DNA of 64,000 nt from Pseudomonas sp. CC120222-01a (GCF_003097235.1 NZ_QEQQ01000001.1:1-64000), one strand, 5' to 3'. Counted from the stretch's first letter, positions 8,090 through 17,050 are shown. A program made the numbers and translations. Notes: generated by a model from the sequence alone, not told the origin.

Positions 8090-9097
8090 GTGCCCACCCC
8101 ACGTCAGTTCAGCAAGAAGACCAGCACCAGCAACATGCTGCGGCTCAAGGCCAGCGCCGGCAGCCCCGAGGCCCCCTACCGCGTCGACTTCATCCTGCTC
8201 GAGCACTTCTCGATGGCCAGCTTCACCGTGGCCATGGACGTGCTGGTCACCGCCAACCTGCTGCGCGCCGACAGCTTCCGCTTCACCCCACTGTCACTCA
8301 AGGGTGACCGGGTGCTGAGCGACCTGGGCCTGGAACTGGTCGCCAGCGAACTGTCTGCCAGCGAACTCAAGGAACTCGACCTGCTGATCGTCTGCGGCGG
8401 CCTGCGCACACCGCTGAAATACCCCGAGCTCGACCGCCTGCTGGACGACTGCGCCAGCCACGGCATGGCCCTGGGCGGGCTGTGGAACGGCGCCTGGTTC
8501 CTCGGCCGGGCCGGCGTGCTCGACGACTACGGCTGCAGCATCCACCCCGAGCAGCGCGCAAGCCTGTCCGAGCGCAGCCCGCAAACCCGCATCACCCCGG
8601 CCAGCTTTACCCTCGACCGCGACCGCCTCAGCGCTGCCAGCCCCAACGGCGCCATGGAGTTGATGCTGGGCCTGGTGCGCCGCCTGTACGGTGACGGCCT
8701 GGCCGAAGGCGTGGAAGAAATCCTGTCGTTCTCCGGCGCGCGCTACCGCCAGGTCGGCCCAGGGGCGAAGAAGTCCATGAGCCTGCACCTGCGCACCATT
8801 GTCGAGCTGATGGAAAACAACCTCGAAGAGACCCTCAGCCTCGACCAGCTGGCGGCCTACAGCGGCCGCTCGCGTCGGCAGATCGACCGCTTGTTCCAGG
8901 CCCAGCTCGGCACTTCGCCGCGGCGCTACTACATGGAACTGCGCATCACCAAGAGCCGCCGCCTGCTGCAGTACTCCGACCTGTCGGTGATGGAGGTGGC
9001 CGTGGCCTGCGGCTTTGTCTCGGTATCGCACTTCAGCAAGTGCTACGCCGCTTACTTCGGCTACCCGCCGTCACGTGAGCAACGACTGGGCGAGTAA
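8090..9097 (+). CDS. GlxA-type AraC-family regulator (DJ-1/PfpI domain plus HTH)
   Basis: The 335-residue protein starts at GTG 8090, chosen because GGAG lies 6 nt before it; an ATG at 8135 is also possible. Residues about 30-200 form a class-I amidotransferase-like (DJ-1/PfpI) domain (VDFILLEHFSMASF, LLIVCGGLRTPL, LGGLWNGAWFL) with tryptophan rather than the catalytic cysteine at the nucleophile elbow. The C-terminal 100 residues carry two helix-turn-helix motifs (SLDQLAAYSGRSRRQIDRLF and VMEVAVACGFVSVSHFSKCY). Relatives such as GbdR and CdhR control quaternary-amine catabolism, but no such genes are adjacent. Confidence 0.88.
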   Translation: MPTPRQFSKKTSTSNMLRLKASAGSPEAPYRVDFILLEHFSMASFTVAMDVLVTANLLRADSFRFTPLSLKGDRVLSDLGLELVASELSASELKELDLLIVCGGLRTPLKYPELDRLLDDCASHGMALGGLWNGAWFLGRAGVLDDYGCSIHPEQRASLSERSPQTRITPASFTLDRDRLSAASPNGAMELMLGLVRRLYGDGLAEGVEEILSFSGARYRQVGPGAKKSMSLHLRTIVELMENNLEETLSLDQLAAYSGRSRRQIDRLFQAQLGTSPRRYYMELRITKSRRLLQYSDLSVMEVAVACGFVSVSHFSKCYAAYFGYPPSREQRLGE

Positions 9098-9103
9098 GCG
9101 GGT

Positions 9104-9775
9104 TCAGGCGCGGATGTAGCTGAGCACTACGTCGCAGATCATCTGCCGGTGGCGTTGCTTGACCTGTTCGTCGGCCAGGTCGATCTGGAAGATGTCGCCG
9201 AAGGTGTGGCGGTTGGACACCCGGTAGAAGCAGAACGAACTCATCAGCATGTGCAGGTCGATAACCTCGATGCCAGGGCGGAACACGCCCTCTTTCACGC
9301 CACGCGCCAGGGTGCTGCCCAAGGCCTGCAGCACCAGGCTGCTCATCTCGCGGATGGCCGGGGACTTCTTGACGTACTCGCCGTAATGGATGTTCTCGGT
9401 GCAGACCATGCGCACGAAATCGACGTTGCGGTCGTGGTGGTCGAAGGTGAACTCGGACAGCCGGCGAATCGCCTGCTCGGCCGGCAGCGACTCCAGGTCC
9501 AGACTCTGCTCGGTCTTGCGGATGTCGCCATACAGCTTGACCAGGCACTCGACGTAGAGCTGCTCCTTGCTGCCGAAGTAGTAGTAGATCATGCGTTTGG
9601 AGGTGGCCGTGCGCTCGGCGATGGCGTCCACGCGCGCGCCGGCCAGGCCCTGCTGGACGAACTCGTTGATGGCGGCCTGGAGGATGTCCTCGCGGGTTTT
9701 CTCGGGGTTGTTCTTGCGCGGTTGGCGCGTAGCCGAGGGTTCAGTCGGGCTGAGGGGGGCTACGGGGTTGCTCAT
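9104..9775 (-). CDS. TetR-family transcriptional regulator
   Basis: The 223-residue protein has a DNA-binding domain at about 25-75 (TREDILQAAINEFVQQGLAG, then SKRMIYYYFGSKEQLY) and a helical ligand domain. A proline/threonine-rich 25-residue leader precedes the HTH. It lies 6 bp downstream of the DUF3833 gene on the same strand, so it may be read with that operon. Another possibility is regulation of the aromatic genes at 11759-18076, since TetR proteins of this kind are found near quiC-type genes. Neither can be decided here. Confidence 0.87.
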   Translation of the reverse strand: MSNPVAPLSPTEPSATRQPRKNNPEKTREDILQAAINEFVQQGLAGARVDAIAERTATSKRMIYYYFGSKEQLYVECLVKLYGDIRKTEQSLDLESLPAEQAIRRLSEFTFDHHDRNVDFVRMVCTENIHYGEYVKKSPAIREMSSLVLQALGSTLARGVKEGVFRPGIEVIDLHMLMSSFCFYRVSNRHTFGDIFQIDLADEQVKQRHRQMICDVVLSYIRA

Positions 9776-9781
9776 GGCGGC

Positions 9782-10354
9782 TCACGGGGTGTCTTTTTGG
9801 GATTTGGGGGGATTATCCGTGAGTGGTTCGCCCTGCGGCAAGCGACGAAAGAACAAGCTTATCTGCCCGACCTCGACGCCCAGCTTGCTCATGTGGGTGC
9901 GGTTGATGAGCGTGTCTTCGTCCATCAGGTACATCCAGTCATCCATGTCCATCGTCCAGTGCCGGCCATCGACCGGCAGGTCCAGTTGGTAGCGCCATTG
10001 CAGGGCGTTGCCGGCCATGATGCCAGTGGCCTCGCCGATCACATCGCCTGCCGTGCCGCGCCAGCGGTTGGGGCCGTCGGGGGTGAGGGTCCAGATTCGC
10101 TGCTGGCGTGTACCATCGCTGTACACGAAATGCTCGTCGAGGATCAGTCGCTCACCTTCGCGGCGGCTATCGATACGCACGTGGAAGCGCTTGACCACCT
10201 CGCCCGAGCGCTTCTGGAACATGCCCCACGCCTGCACGGGTTGGGAGAAGAACGCCACCAGGTCCAGGCGCGGCTGCTCCTGGGCATACTGCTCGACCCC
10301 GACCTTGCAACTGCCCAACAGCAGGCAGGCGATCAACAGGAGTGCCTTGTACAT
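9782..10354 (-). CDS. DUF3833 family lipoprotein
   Basis: The 190-residue protein has a type II signal peptide (MYKALLLIACLLLGSC, lipobox LLGSC with C16 as the lipidated residue). The remainder matches the DUF3833 pattern: FFSQPVQAWGMFQKRSGEVV, then FVYSDGTRQQRIWTL and MDDWMYLMDEDTLINRT. It begins 3 bp after the stop of the chalcone-isomerase-like gene, so the two are co-transcribed. DUF3833 proteins often sit in clusters with cyclopropane-fatty-acid synthase and the ChrR stress system, but those genes are absent here. The role is unknown, probably in the cell envelope. Confidence 0.8.
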   Translation of the reverse strand: MYKALLLIACLLLGSCKVGVEQYAQEQPRLDLVAFFSQPVQAWGMFQKRSGEVVKRFHVRIDSRREGERLILDEHFVYSDGTRQQRIWTLTPDGPNRWRGTAGDVIGEATGIMAGNALQWRYQLDLPVDGRHWTMDMDDWMYLMDEDTLINRTHMSKLGVEVGQISLFFRRLPQGEPLTDNPPKSQKDTP

Positions 10355-10357
10355 GCT

Positions 10358-10918
10358 TCAACCTCCTCGTTCGCTCCCGCCCACCCCTAGCAGGCGCTCG
10401 CGCAGCTGTGCATCGCGGGCCCGGGGATCCAGCCAGATGGCAAAGAACGCACGGGCGAAGGCCGGGTCGGCCACTTCCAGGCTGAGTTGGCCATCGACGT
10501 AGAAACGGCAACCCTGGCCGGGCAGATACAGGCCGGTGATGTTCATGCCCGGGCGCACGTCCACGAAGGCCTCAGCCATGGCGGCTGACCAGCGTTTGAC
10601 GGTGTCGGTGGGCAGTGGGTGCTTCGCCAGCCGTTGTATTTCATCGATGCTGGCCTGCACCAGCGTGTTCCGTGACAGCGACCGGTGGTAGATCAGTTCG
10701 AGGGCGAATGGCTCGTCCCAGCTCCACGAGGCGTTGGCGCGCCACAGGCGGGCGGTGTAAAGGCGCAGGCCGAACCAGGTGAAATCGCCACTGCCCGCCA
10801 CCTGCGCGGCAGGCAGTGACGAACGCCAATCCGCGCTTGCGGGCAGTGACATCGCCAGCAGGGCGACCAGCGCGACCGCGCGGATAGCCAGGCTCGACCT
10901 CCCCTCACGCTCGCACAT
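10358..10918 (-). CDS. Chalcone-isomerase-like secreted protein
   Basis: The 186-residue protein begins MCEREGRSSLAIRA. The ATG at 10918 overlaps the stop of the reductase gene by 14 bp, which suggests translational coupling. A hydrophobic stretch (AVALVALLAMSLPASA) is a signal peptide. The mature part has the bacterial CHI-like pattern GSGDFTWFGLRLYTARLW, ALELIYHRSL and GLYLPGQGCRFYVDG. Bacterial members are not known to make flavonoids, and no activity can be assigned. It belongs to the three-gene operon with the reductase and the DUF3833 lipoprotein. Confidence 0.78.
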   Translation of the reverse strand: MCEREGRSSLAIRAVALVALLAMSLPASADWRSSLPAAQVAGSGDFTWFGLRLYTARLWRANASWSWDEPFALELIYHRSLSRNTLVQASIDEIQRLAKHPLPTDTVKRWSAAMAEAFVDVRPGMNITGLYLPGQGCRFYVDGQLSLEVADPAFARAFFAIWLDPRARDAQLRERLLGVGGSERGG

Positions 10919-11543
10919 AGCGCAGGTGCGTCGCATCGGGTGTATGGAATGCTTTTTCGACCCGAAACTTGGCCACGGGCTCGTGCAGGTTGTCGAACAG
11001 GCGTCTACCGCTACCGAAGAGCACCGGGGACAAGGCAATTTCCAGTTCGTCGATGGCATCCATGCGCAAATACTGCTGGATCACATCCGCGCCACCAGAG
11101 ATACGAATGTCACGGCTACCTGCAACCGCCCTGGCCAGCTCAAGGGCTTTCGCCGGCCCCTCGTTGCAGAAGTGGAACGTCGTGCCGCCCGGACGCACCC
11201 ATGGTTCACGCTTTTCGTGGGTGAGCACGTAAACCGGGCAATGGAAAGGTGCCTCCTCCGGCCAGCTAAGCTCACCCTGCTCGAACATGCGCTTGCCCAT
11301 GATGGCTGCGCCGGTACGTTCCAGGGTGTGGCGGAGCATGTCGTTGACCGGGCCGGTCTCGCCGCCCGAGGCGAACATGAGGTGCTCGCGGAAGTACTGC
11401 TGCTTGAGGATCCAGCTCATCAGCTCGCCCCACCTGGCGCCCCAGTGCTTGTACTCGGGAGTTTCCCAGTGCGCGATGTCCATGCCTTCCGGGGCCATGT
11501 AGCCGTCGAGGCTGAGGCCGATGTTGACGAATACCTTGCTCAT
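10905..11543 (-). CDS. Dihydrofolate reductase/RibD-C family oxidoreductase
   Basis: The 212-residue protein is related to the RibD C-terminal reductase domain and to YyaP/YwjB proteins. Visible features are FVNIGLSLDGYMAP at the N-terminus (NADPH/substrate region), GAAIMGKRMFEQGE, the nucleotide-binding SGGADVIQQYL and the C-terminal ELEIALSPVLFGSGRRLFD. It is a probable NADPH-dependent reductase of unknown substrate. GAGGGGG precedes the ATG at 11543. It is the first gene of the operon that continues with the CHI-like and DUF3833 genes. Confidence 0.82.
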   Translation of the reverse strand: MSKVFVNIGLSLDGYMAPEGMDIAHWETPEYKHWGARWGELMSWILKQQYFREHLMFASGGETGPVNDMLRHTLERTGAAIMGKRMFEQGELSWPEEAPFHCPVYVLTHEKREPWVRPGGTTFHFCNEGPAKALELARAVAGSRDIRISGGADVIQQYLRMDAIDELEIALSPVLFGSGRRLFDNLHEPVAKFRVEKAFHTPDATHLRYVRA

Positions 11544-11647
11544 GATTGCCCCCTCGCTTCGCAGATGAAAGCCTCATGAGCATAGATGAGAAGGTCTTGG
11601 GTCTTGGTTCGCGGTTATGGCTGCTAGTGTCCGCCGAAAGTTTTGCA

Positions 11648-11698
11648 GCGCCGGTGAGATCGAGCGCCGCCCGCGCGGCGCTCGATTTCATAAGCGCT
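11648..11698. repeat. Short copy of the long inverted-repeat family (outer module only)
   Basis: Left arm GAGATCGAGCGCCGC meets right arm GCGGCGCTCGATTTC around a short CCGC centre. It matches the outer module of the two large elements at 26208-26452 and 61931-62200 but has no inner arm or central part. Its right flank (about 11699-11735) resembles the right flank of the 26452 end. It lies in the gap upstream of the reductase operon and downstream of quiC1. Confidence 0.7.
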
Positions 11699-11758
11699 GA
11701 AGATGTTGTGGCGGGCACCTTTCAGCCCTGACACCCACTCCCGCCGGGCACCTCGCAA

Positions 11759-13666
11759 TCACAACACCGGCTTGCGCGCCGCGCCACTGCGGCGCTTGGC
11801 CATCGCTGCCAGGCGCACGGCGACGTTGGCCGCACCGTACCCGGCATAACCACCCTTGCGCTGGATGATCTCGAAGAAGAAGCGCTCCTCGAACGGTTCG
11901 GTGTACACGTGGAAAAGCTCGCCACCCTGGGCATCACGGTCGTACAGCACGTTGTAGTACGCCAGTTCGCTGAGGAACTCGTCGTTGAAATCAAAGCGCG
12001 CCGCGAGGTCGTCGTAGTAGTTCAGCGGGATTTCCAGCAGCGGCACCCCGGATTCCTTCGCCCGCGCCACTTCGCTGAAGATGTCCGCGCAATCGAAGGC
12101 GATGTGATGCACGCCCGAACCACGATAACTGGACAGCGCATGGGCGATGGCGGTGTTGCGGTTTTCCGAGATGTTCAGCGGCAAGCGCAGGCTGCCGCAC
12201 TGGCTGCGCAAGGCGCGGCTCTTGACCAGGCCGTATGGGTCGGGCAGCACCACTTCGTCATCGGCGGCAAAGTCGAACAGGCTCTTGTAGAACAGCACCC
12301 AGCTGTCCAGCGACTCGGCTGGCAACGCCAGGGCCATGTGGTCGATGCGCTGCAGGCCACCGGTGGCGCTGGCGGCCGGGTCCAGGCGGAAGTCGGTGTC
12401 GTACAGCGACGGGCCTTCCTTGCCCTGCTCCACCAGGTAGAGCAGGCTGCCGTCGGGCGCACGCACAGCTGGCACTTCGCATTCGTTGGGGCCGACCAGG
12501 CCACGGAACGGCTGACCACGATAGTCGGTGGCGCGTTGCAGCGCGGCGTGCTCGTCCTTGACCCGCAGGGCGGTGGCGCACAGCGATGGACCGTGGGCTT
12601 CGAAGAAGTTGTGGCCGAAGGAGTACGGCTCGGCGTTGAGCACGATGTTGATATCGTTCTGGCGCAGCAGGCGCACATCCTTGCTACGGTGCTTGCCGGC
12701 TTCGGCAAAGCCCAGGCGCTTGAGCCAGCCGCCCAGACGCGCGCCGACGGCTTCGTCGACGGCGAATTCAAGGAACTCCACGCCGTCATAGGCGCTGGCG
12801 GCCGGCGGAGTGAACAGCACGCCCGGTTCGATGGCGGTGCCTTCCTGCTCCAGGCGCAGGCGGGTCTGCTCTTCGAGGTACAGCAGCGAGCGCAGGCCGT
12901 CGGCGGCGTTCTGCCGTGGCGGTGCGGCGCGGAAGCCGTCGTTGAATATCTCCAGCGACAGCGGGCCGCGGTAGCCAGTGGCGAGGATCGGTGCGAGGAA
13001 GCCGGCCAGGTCCATTTCGCCCTGGCCTGGGAAGTTGCGGAAGTGGCGGCTCCACTCCAGCACGTCCATGTTCAGGATCGGCGCGTCGGCCATCTGCACG
13101 AAGAAGATCTTGTCGCCGGGGATGTCGCGGATCGCCGCTGGGTCGCCCTTGAGCGACAGGGTGTGGAAGCTGTCGAGGATCACGCCCAGCGCCGGGTGGT
13201 CGGCCTGGCGCACCAGGTTCCACACTTGCTGGTAGGTATTGACGTGGCGGCCCCAGGCCAGGGCTTCGTAGCCGATGCGCAGGCCGCGTTTGCCCGCGTG
13301 CTCGCCGAGCAGGCGCAGGTCGTCCACCAGGATCTGTTCATCGCCCAGGGCGTCAGCCTGGACGTTGCTGCACACCAGCACCAGGTCGGTGCCCAGCTCT
13401 TGCATCAGGTCGAACTTGCGCTCGGCGCGGTCGAGGTTCTTCTGCAGGCGGTCACGGCGGCAGCCTTCAAAATCGCGAAACGGCTGGAACAGGGTGATGG
13501 CAATGCCGAGGTCGGCGCACATCTGCCGTACTTCACGCGGGCTGCCGGCGTAGTACAACAGGTCGTTCTCGAAGATCTCGACGCCGTCGAAACCGGCGGC
13601 GGCGATGGCTTCGAGCTTTTCCGGCAGGGTGCCGCTCAAGGACACGGTGGCTATCGAACGCTGCAT
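11759..13666 (-). CDS. quiC1: 3-dehydroshikimate dehydratase fused to a hydroxyphenylpyruvate-dioxygenase-like domain
   Basis: The 635-residue two-domain protein converts 3-dehydroshikimate to protocatechuate in quinate/shikimate catabolism. The N-terminal AP-endonuclease-2-type TIM barrel (1-290) has candidate metal ligands E in GYEALAWGRH, D and H in ILDSFHTLS, Q in FFVQMADAP and E in LSLEIFNDGF. The C-terminal half (about 300-635) is an HPPD-like VOC domain with iron ligands H in RIDHMALAL, H in GVHHIAFD and E in FEIIQRKGG. The ATG at 13666 follows AAGGAAC. Such fusions are known in P. putida and other bacteria. It is divergent from the MHS transporter, its likely uptake system. Confidence 0.92.
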   Translation of the reverse strand: MQRSIATVSLSGTLPEKLEAIAAAGFDGVEIFENDLLYYAGSPREVRQMCADLGIAITLFQPFRDFEGCRRDRLQKNLDRAERKFDLMQELGTDLVLVCSNVQADALGDEQILVDDLRLLGEHAGKRGLRIGYEALAWGRHVNTYQQVWNLVRQADHPALGVILDSFHTLSLKGDPAAIRDIPGDKIFFVQMADAPILNMDVLEWSRHFRNFPGQGEMDLAGFLAPILATGYRGPLSLEIFNDGFRAAPPRQNAADGLRSLLYLEEQTRLRLEQEGTAIEPGVLFTPPAASAYDGVEFLEFAVDEAVGARLGGWLKRLGFAEAGKHRSKDVRLLRQNDINIVLNAEPYSFGHNFFEAHGPSLCATALRVKDEHAALQRATDYRGQPFRGLVGPNECEVPAVRAPDGSLLYLVEQGKEGPSLYDTDFRLDPAASATGGLQRIDHMALALPAESLDSWVLFYKSLFDFAADDEVVLPDPYGLVKSRALRSQCGSLRLPLNISENRNTAIAHALSSYRGSGVHHIAFDCADIFSEVARAKESGVPLLEIPLNYYDDLAARFDFNDEFLSELAYYNVLYDRDAQGGELFHVYTEPFEERFFFEIIQRKGGYAGYGAANVAVRLAAMAKRRSGAARKPVL

Positions 13667-14142
13667 GGGGGAGTTCCTTGTTATTGGACGGACGACGGGC
13701 CAAAACCCCGTTGGGTTTCTGGCACTGTCGATTATTCGCAGGTAAAGTCGGCCCGGCAATCTGTTTGTACGGAATGGTTAGTTTTGCGTTCGATTACCGC
13801 ACAAAACCGATTTCGGCGAATTGATTCACTGCCAACCCTAAGCAAACATGGACCCAGACGCAGGCACACCGACCGCCCTCTTCTGCCCTGACGGTCGTTC
13901 GGCAGCACCTGCGCAGACAAGCCCAACGTCACGACATAATAAGTTCAATAAACCGGGTACCGACCTATGCACACCTCCATCGCCTTGCGATCCGCACCTG
14001 CTCGTTCGTCCTCCCTTTGCAGACACCGCCTGCGATCGTCAGCGCTATAACCGCCCTACTCCCGACAAGCGATCGCACCCCCTCTGGCCGCCCCCGGGCG
14101 ACGCCAGCCGTGCGGCGACCTACAAGAACAACGGAGACAACG
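13667..14142. promoter_or_regulatory. Divergent promoter region of quiC1 and the transporter
   Basis: This 476-bp gap has no convincing gene. GTTCGATTACCGCAC at 13788-13802 differs at two positions from the GTTCGATAATCGCAC operator of the IclR-type regulator PcaR (protocatechuate/beta-ketoadipate pathway in P. putida). It also carries TGCG...CGCA inverted ends. Since QuiC1 makes protocatechuate, PcaR or a related IclR protein is a sensible regulator, but this is inference. ACGGAGAC just before 14143 is the transporter RBS. Confidence 0.5.
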
Positions 14143-15516
14143 ATGGCTCACTCAAGCTCTCAAGCCAAGAAAGCGACCGCCAGCGGATGGATTGGCTCGG
14201 CACTCGAATACTACGATTTCTTCATCTATGCCCAGGCTGCGGCGCTGATCTTCCCGCAGATCTTCTTCCCCAATACTGACCCGAAAATGGCCATCATCGC
14301 CTCGCTGGCGACTTACGGCGTAGGCTACCTGGCACGCCCAGTAGGCGCCTTCGTGCTGGGCCACTGGGGTGATACCCGCGGTCGCAAGAACGTATTGCTG
14401 CTGTGCATGTTCCTGATGGGCCTGTCGACCATGGCCGTGGGCCTGCTGCCGACCTACCACGACATCGGCCTGCTGGCCCCGGCCTTGCTGGTGGTGCTGC
14501 GCCTGGTCCAAGGCTTTGCCGTGGCCGGTGAAATCTCCGGCGCCAGTTCGATGATCATGGAGCACGCCCCGTTCGGCCGGCGCGGTTACTACGCCAGCTT
14601 CACCTTGCAGGGCGTGCAGGCCGGCCAGGTACTGGCAGCGGCAGTGTTCCTGCCCCTGGCCTACTTCATGCCGAGCGACGCCTTCAATGACTGGGGCTGG
14701 CGCATTCCGTTCCTGATGAGCGCCTTCGTCCTGATCGCGGGCTTCATCATCCGTAAGGAAGTGCACGAAACCCCGGCGTTCGTGAAGGAAGAGAAGCAGG
14801 ACAAGGTTGCCAAGTCGCCAATCAGCGAGGCCTTCCGCCACAGCTGGAAGCACATGGTGCTGGTGATGTTCATGGCCCTGATGAACGTGATCCCGGTGGT
14901 TGCCACCATCTTCGGCGCGGCCTATGCGGTGCAGCCGGCCTACGGCATCGGCTTCGACAAGAGCGTGTACCTGTGGATCCCGGTCGTGGGCAACATCGTC
15001 GCGGTGCTGGTGATCCCGTTCGTGGGCAACCTGTCCGACAAGATCGGCCGTCGCCCGACCATGATCGCCGGCTGCCTGGGCTCTGGCCTGCTGGCCTTTG
15101 TCTACCTGTATGCGATCAGCATCCAGAACGTGCCACTGGCCTTCGCCGCCTCGATCGTGATGTGGGGCATGGTCTACCAGGGCTACAACGCAGTGTTCCC
15201 AAGCTTCTACCCGGAGCTGTTCCACACCCGCTACCGCGTATCGGCCATGGCCATCGCGCAGAACATCGGCACCATGCTCACCGCCATGCTGCCGGCGCTG
15301 TTCGCCCTGGTGGCGCCACCGGGATCGGAGAACATTCCGCTGGTGATCGGTGGCCTGGCGTTCTTCATCACCTGCGTGTGTGCACTGGCGGCCTACATTG
15401 CGCCGGAGACGCACCGGATGGCGATGGAAGACCTGGGTAATCCGGATGCCAAGCCGATGGAGAAGGAAGCCTTCGAGGCCAGCCGCAAGGGGAGCTTTCA
15501 GGCGGTGAGCAACTGA
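14143..15516 (+). CDS. MFS transporter, metabolite:H+ symporter family (probable shikimate/quinate or dehydroshikimate uptake)
   Basis: The 457-residue, 12-helix inner-membrane protein starts MAHSSSQAKKATASGWIG. The ATG at 14143 has a GGAG RBS and gives the family-typical N-terminus. MHS features are ALEYYDFFIYAQAAALIFP in TM1, the loop GHWGDTRGRKN (MFS motif A) after TM2 and NLSDKIGRRP between TM8 and TM9. The MHS family includes ShiA and related carriers of aromatic or hydroaromatic acids. Divergent placement from quiC1 supports uptake of a quinate-pathway compound, but the precise substrate is inferred. Confidence 0.87.
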   Translation: MAHSSSQAKKATASGWIGSALEYYDFFIYAQAAALIFPQIFFPNTDPKMAIIASLATYGVGYLARPVGAFVLGHWGDTRGRKNVLLLCMFLMGLSTMAVGLLPTYHDIGLLAPALLVVLRLVQGFAVAGEISGASSMIMEHAPFGRRGYYASFTLQGVQAGQVLAAAVFLPLAYFMPSDAFNDWGWRIPFLMSAFVLIAGFIIRKEVHETPAFVKEEKQDKVAKSPISEAFRHSWKHMVLVMFMALMNVIPVVATIFGAAYAVQPAYGIGFDKSVYLWIPVVGNIVAVLVIPFVGNLSDKIGRRPTMIAGCLGSGLLAFVYLYAISIQNVPLAFAASIVMWGMVYQGYNAVFPSFYPELFHTRYRVSAMAIAQNIGTMLTAMLPALFALVAPPGSENIPLVIGGLAFFITCVCALAAYIAPETHRMAMEDLGNPDAKPMEKEAFEASRKGSFQAVSN

Positions 15517-15524
15517 TAGATTGC

Positions 15525-15630
15525 TGGGGCTGCTTTGCAGCCCTTTCGCGACACAAGGCCGCTCCCACAGGGGTATGCATAGCCCCTGTGGGAGCGGCCT
15601 TGTGTCGCGAAAGGGCCGCAACGCGGCCCC
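15525..15630. repeat. REP doublet between convergent genes
   Basis: Two inverted repeats of the subtype with the core GGCCGCTCCCACAGG and the TTTCGCGACACAAGG tail face each other around GGTATGCATAGC. The ends carry GGGGCTGC/GCGGCCCC-type stems. Together they can form a long hairpin between the stops of the MHS transporter and the convergent decarboxylase gene. Confidence 0.8.
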
Positions 15631-15637
15631 ATCGATG

Positions 15638-17050
15638 TCAGCCTTTGACCACCTCTTGCAGGTTCGCCCAAAGCTTCTCGACATGCTCCCGCTCCGTCGG
15701 CAAGGCCCCCACCGACACCCGCACCATCCACCGCCCTTCCAGCGTCGCCGGCGTCACATAGGCCACCCCGGACGCATTCAACCGCTCAGCCCACGCCTTG
15801 GTATGCGCATCCAGCGCTTCTCCCTCCAGCCCCGCTGGCCGGTGGCGAATGCACAAAGTCTGCAGCTGCACCGGCGCCAGCACGTCCCACTCCGCCGTCG
15901 CATTCACCTGCTCCGCCAGCCAGCGGGCGTTCTCCAGGTCCCGCCGCAAGCGTTGCTGCAATGCCTCTACGCCTTCGCTGCGCAACATGAACCACAATTT
16001 CAGCGCACGGAACCGGCGCCCCAGCGGAATCCCCCAATCCCGCAGGTTCTTCACCTCGCCATCCACCGCCGACTGCAGGTAGCTCGGGTTGGTGCTCATC
16101 ACCCGGATCAAATGCTGCGGATCACGCACGTAGTAGATCGAGCAATCGAACGCTACGCCCAGCCACTTGTGCGCGTTCACCACGACAGAATCGGCCAGCT
16201 CGATGCCGTCCCACATCCAGCGGCATTCCGGCAGGATCATCGCCGAGCCGGCCATGGCCGAGTCGACATGCAGCCACAGCCCGTTGGCCTGGGCGATTTC
16301 GCCGATCGGGCGCAGTGGGTCGAGGGCGGTGGTGGTGGTGGTGCCGGTGGTGGCGACCACGGCACACGGTTGATTACCGGCGGCCAGGTCTTGCTCGATG
16401 GCCGCCCGCAGCGCTTCCGGGCGCATGGCGAACTGTTCGTCGGTGGCGATCAGGCGAATGTTGGCGCGGCCAAAGCCGGCCAGCAGTGCGGCCTTGTCCA
16501 CCGAGCTGTGGGCATGGGCGCTGACATAGACGATCAACGGCTTGGCCTCGGCCTGCAGGCCGCCGCGAACCAGCGCGTAATCGGTGGCGCGCTCACGGGC
16601 GCTGATCAGCGCCACCAGGGTGCTGGTGGACGCAGTGTCCTGGATCACCCCGCTCCACTGGCCCGACAGGCCGAGCAACTGGCGCAGCCAGTCGAGGGTG
16701 GTTTCTTCCAGCTCGCTCAGCGCCGGGCTGGATTGCCACGACAGGCCGAGCACGCCGAGGCCGGTGCTGAGGAAATCGCCGAGCACCGACGACAGGGTGC
16801 CGTTGGACGGGAAGTAGCCGTAGAAGTCCGGGTGCTGCCAGTGCGACAGGCCGGGCATGACCAGTTGGTTGACGTCTTCGAGTATCGCGTCGAACGACTC
16901 GCCCTGCTGTGGGGCGCCTTGGGGCAGCTGGGCCTTGAGGTAGCCGGGCTCGACCTGGGCCATGACCGGGCGTTCACCGACGGATTGGCGGTAGTCGGCG
17001 ATCAGGTCGATCAGCTGGTGGCCGTACTGGCGGAATTGTTCTGGGGTCAC
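15638..17050 (-). CDS. ddc: Aromatic-L-amino-acid (DOPA) decarboxylase, PLP-dependent
   Basis: The 470-residue protein is a group II PLP decarboxylase. The Schiff-base lysine is K295 in VVNAHKWLG, the cofactor-stacking histidine is H181 in SAHAHSSVDKA and the aspartate is D263 in HVDSAMAG. The N-terminus (YGHQLIDLIADY, WQHPDFYGYFPSN) matches eukaryote-like aromatic amino acid decarboxylases. I recall a P. putida homologue at the same position (next to the MHS transporter and quiC1) being shown to be a DOPA-selective decarboxylase. The product would be dopamine from DOPA. It lies downstream of lysR on the same strand with an 81-bp gap. Confidence 0.9.
   Translation of the reverse strand: MTPEQFRQYGHQLIDLIADYRQSVGERPVMAQVEPGYLKAQLPQGAPQQGESFDAILEDVNQLVMPGLSHWQHPDFYGYFPSNGTLSSVLGDFLSTGLGVLGLSWQSSPALSELEETTLDWLRQLLGLSGQWSGVIQDTASTSTLVALISARERATDYALVRGGLQAEAKPLIVYVSAHAHSSVDKAALLAGFGRANIRLIATDEQFAMRPEALRAAIEQDLAAGNQPCAVVATTGTTTTTALDPLRPIGEIAQANGLWLHVDSAMAGSAMILPECRWMWDGIELADSVVVNAHKWLGVAFDCSIYYVRDPQHLIRVMSTNPSYLQSAVDGEVKNLRDWGIPLGRRFRALKLWFMLRSEGVEALQQRLRRDLENARWLAEQVNATAEWDVLAPVQLQTLCIRHRPAGLEGEALDAHTKAWAERLNASGVAYVTPATLEGRWMVRVSVGALPTEREHVEKLWANLQEVVKG

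Noticed and set aside
11909..13891. 660-residue plus-strand frame over quiC1
   Set aside because: Antisense shadow; the minus strand has full dehydratase and HPPD motifs.
14152..15684. 510-residue minus-strand frame over the MHS transporter
   Set aside because: Histidine/glutamine-rich shadow of the transporter, with no family features.
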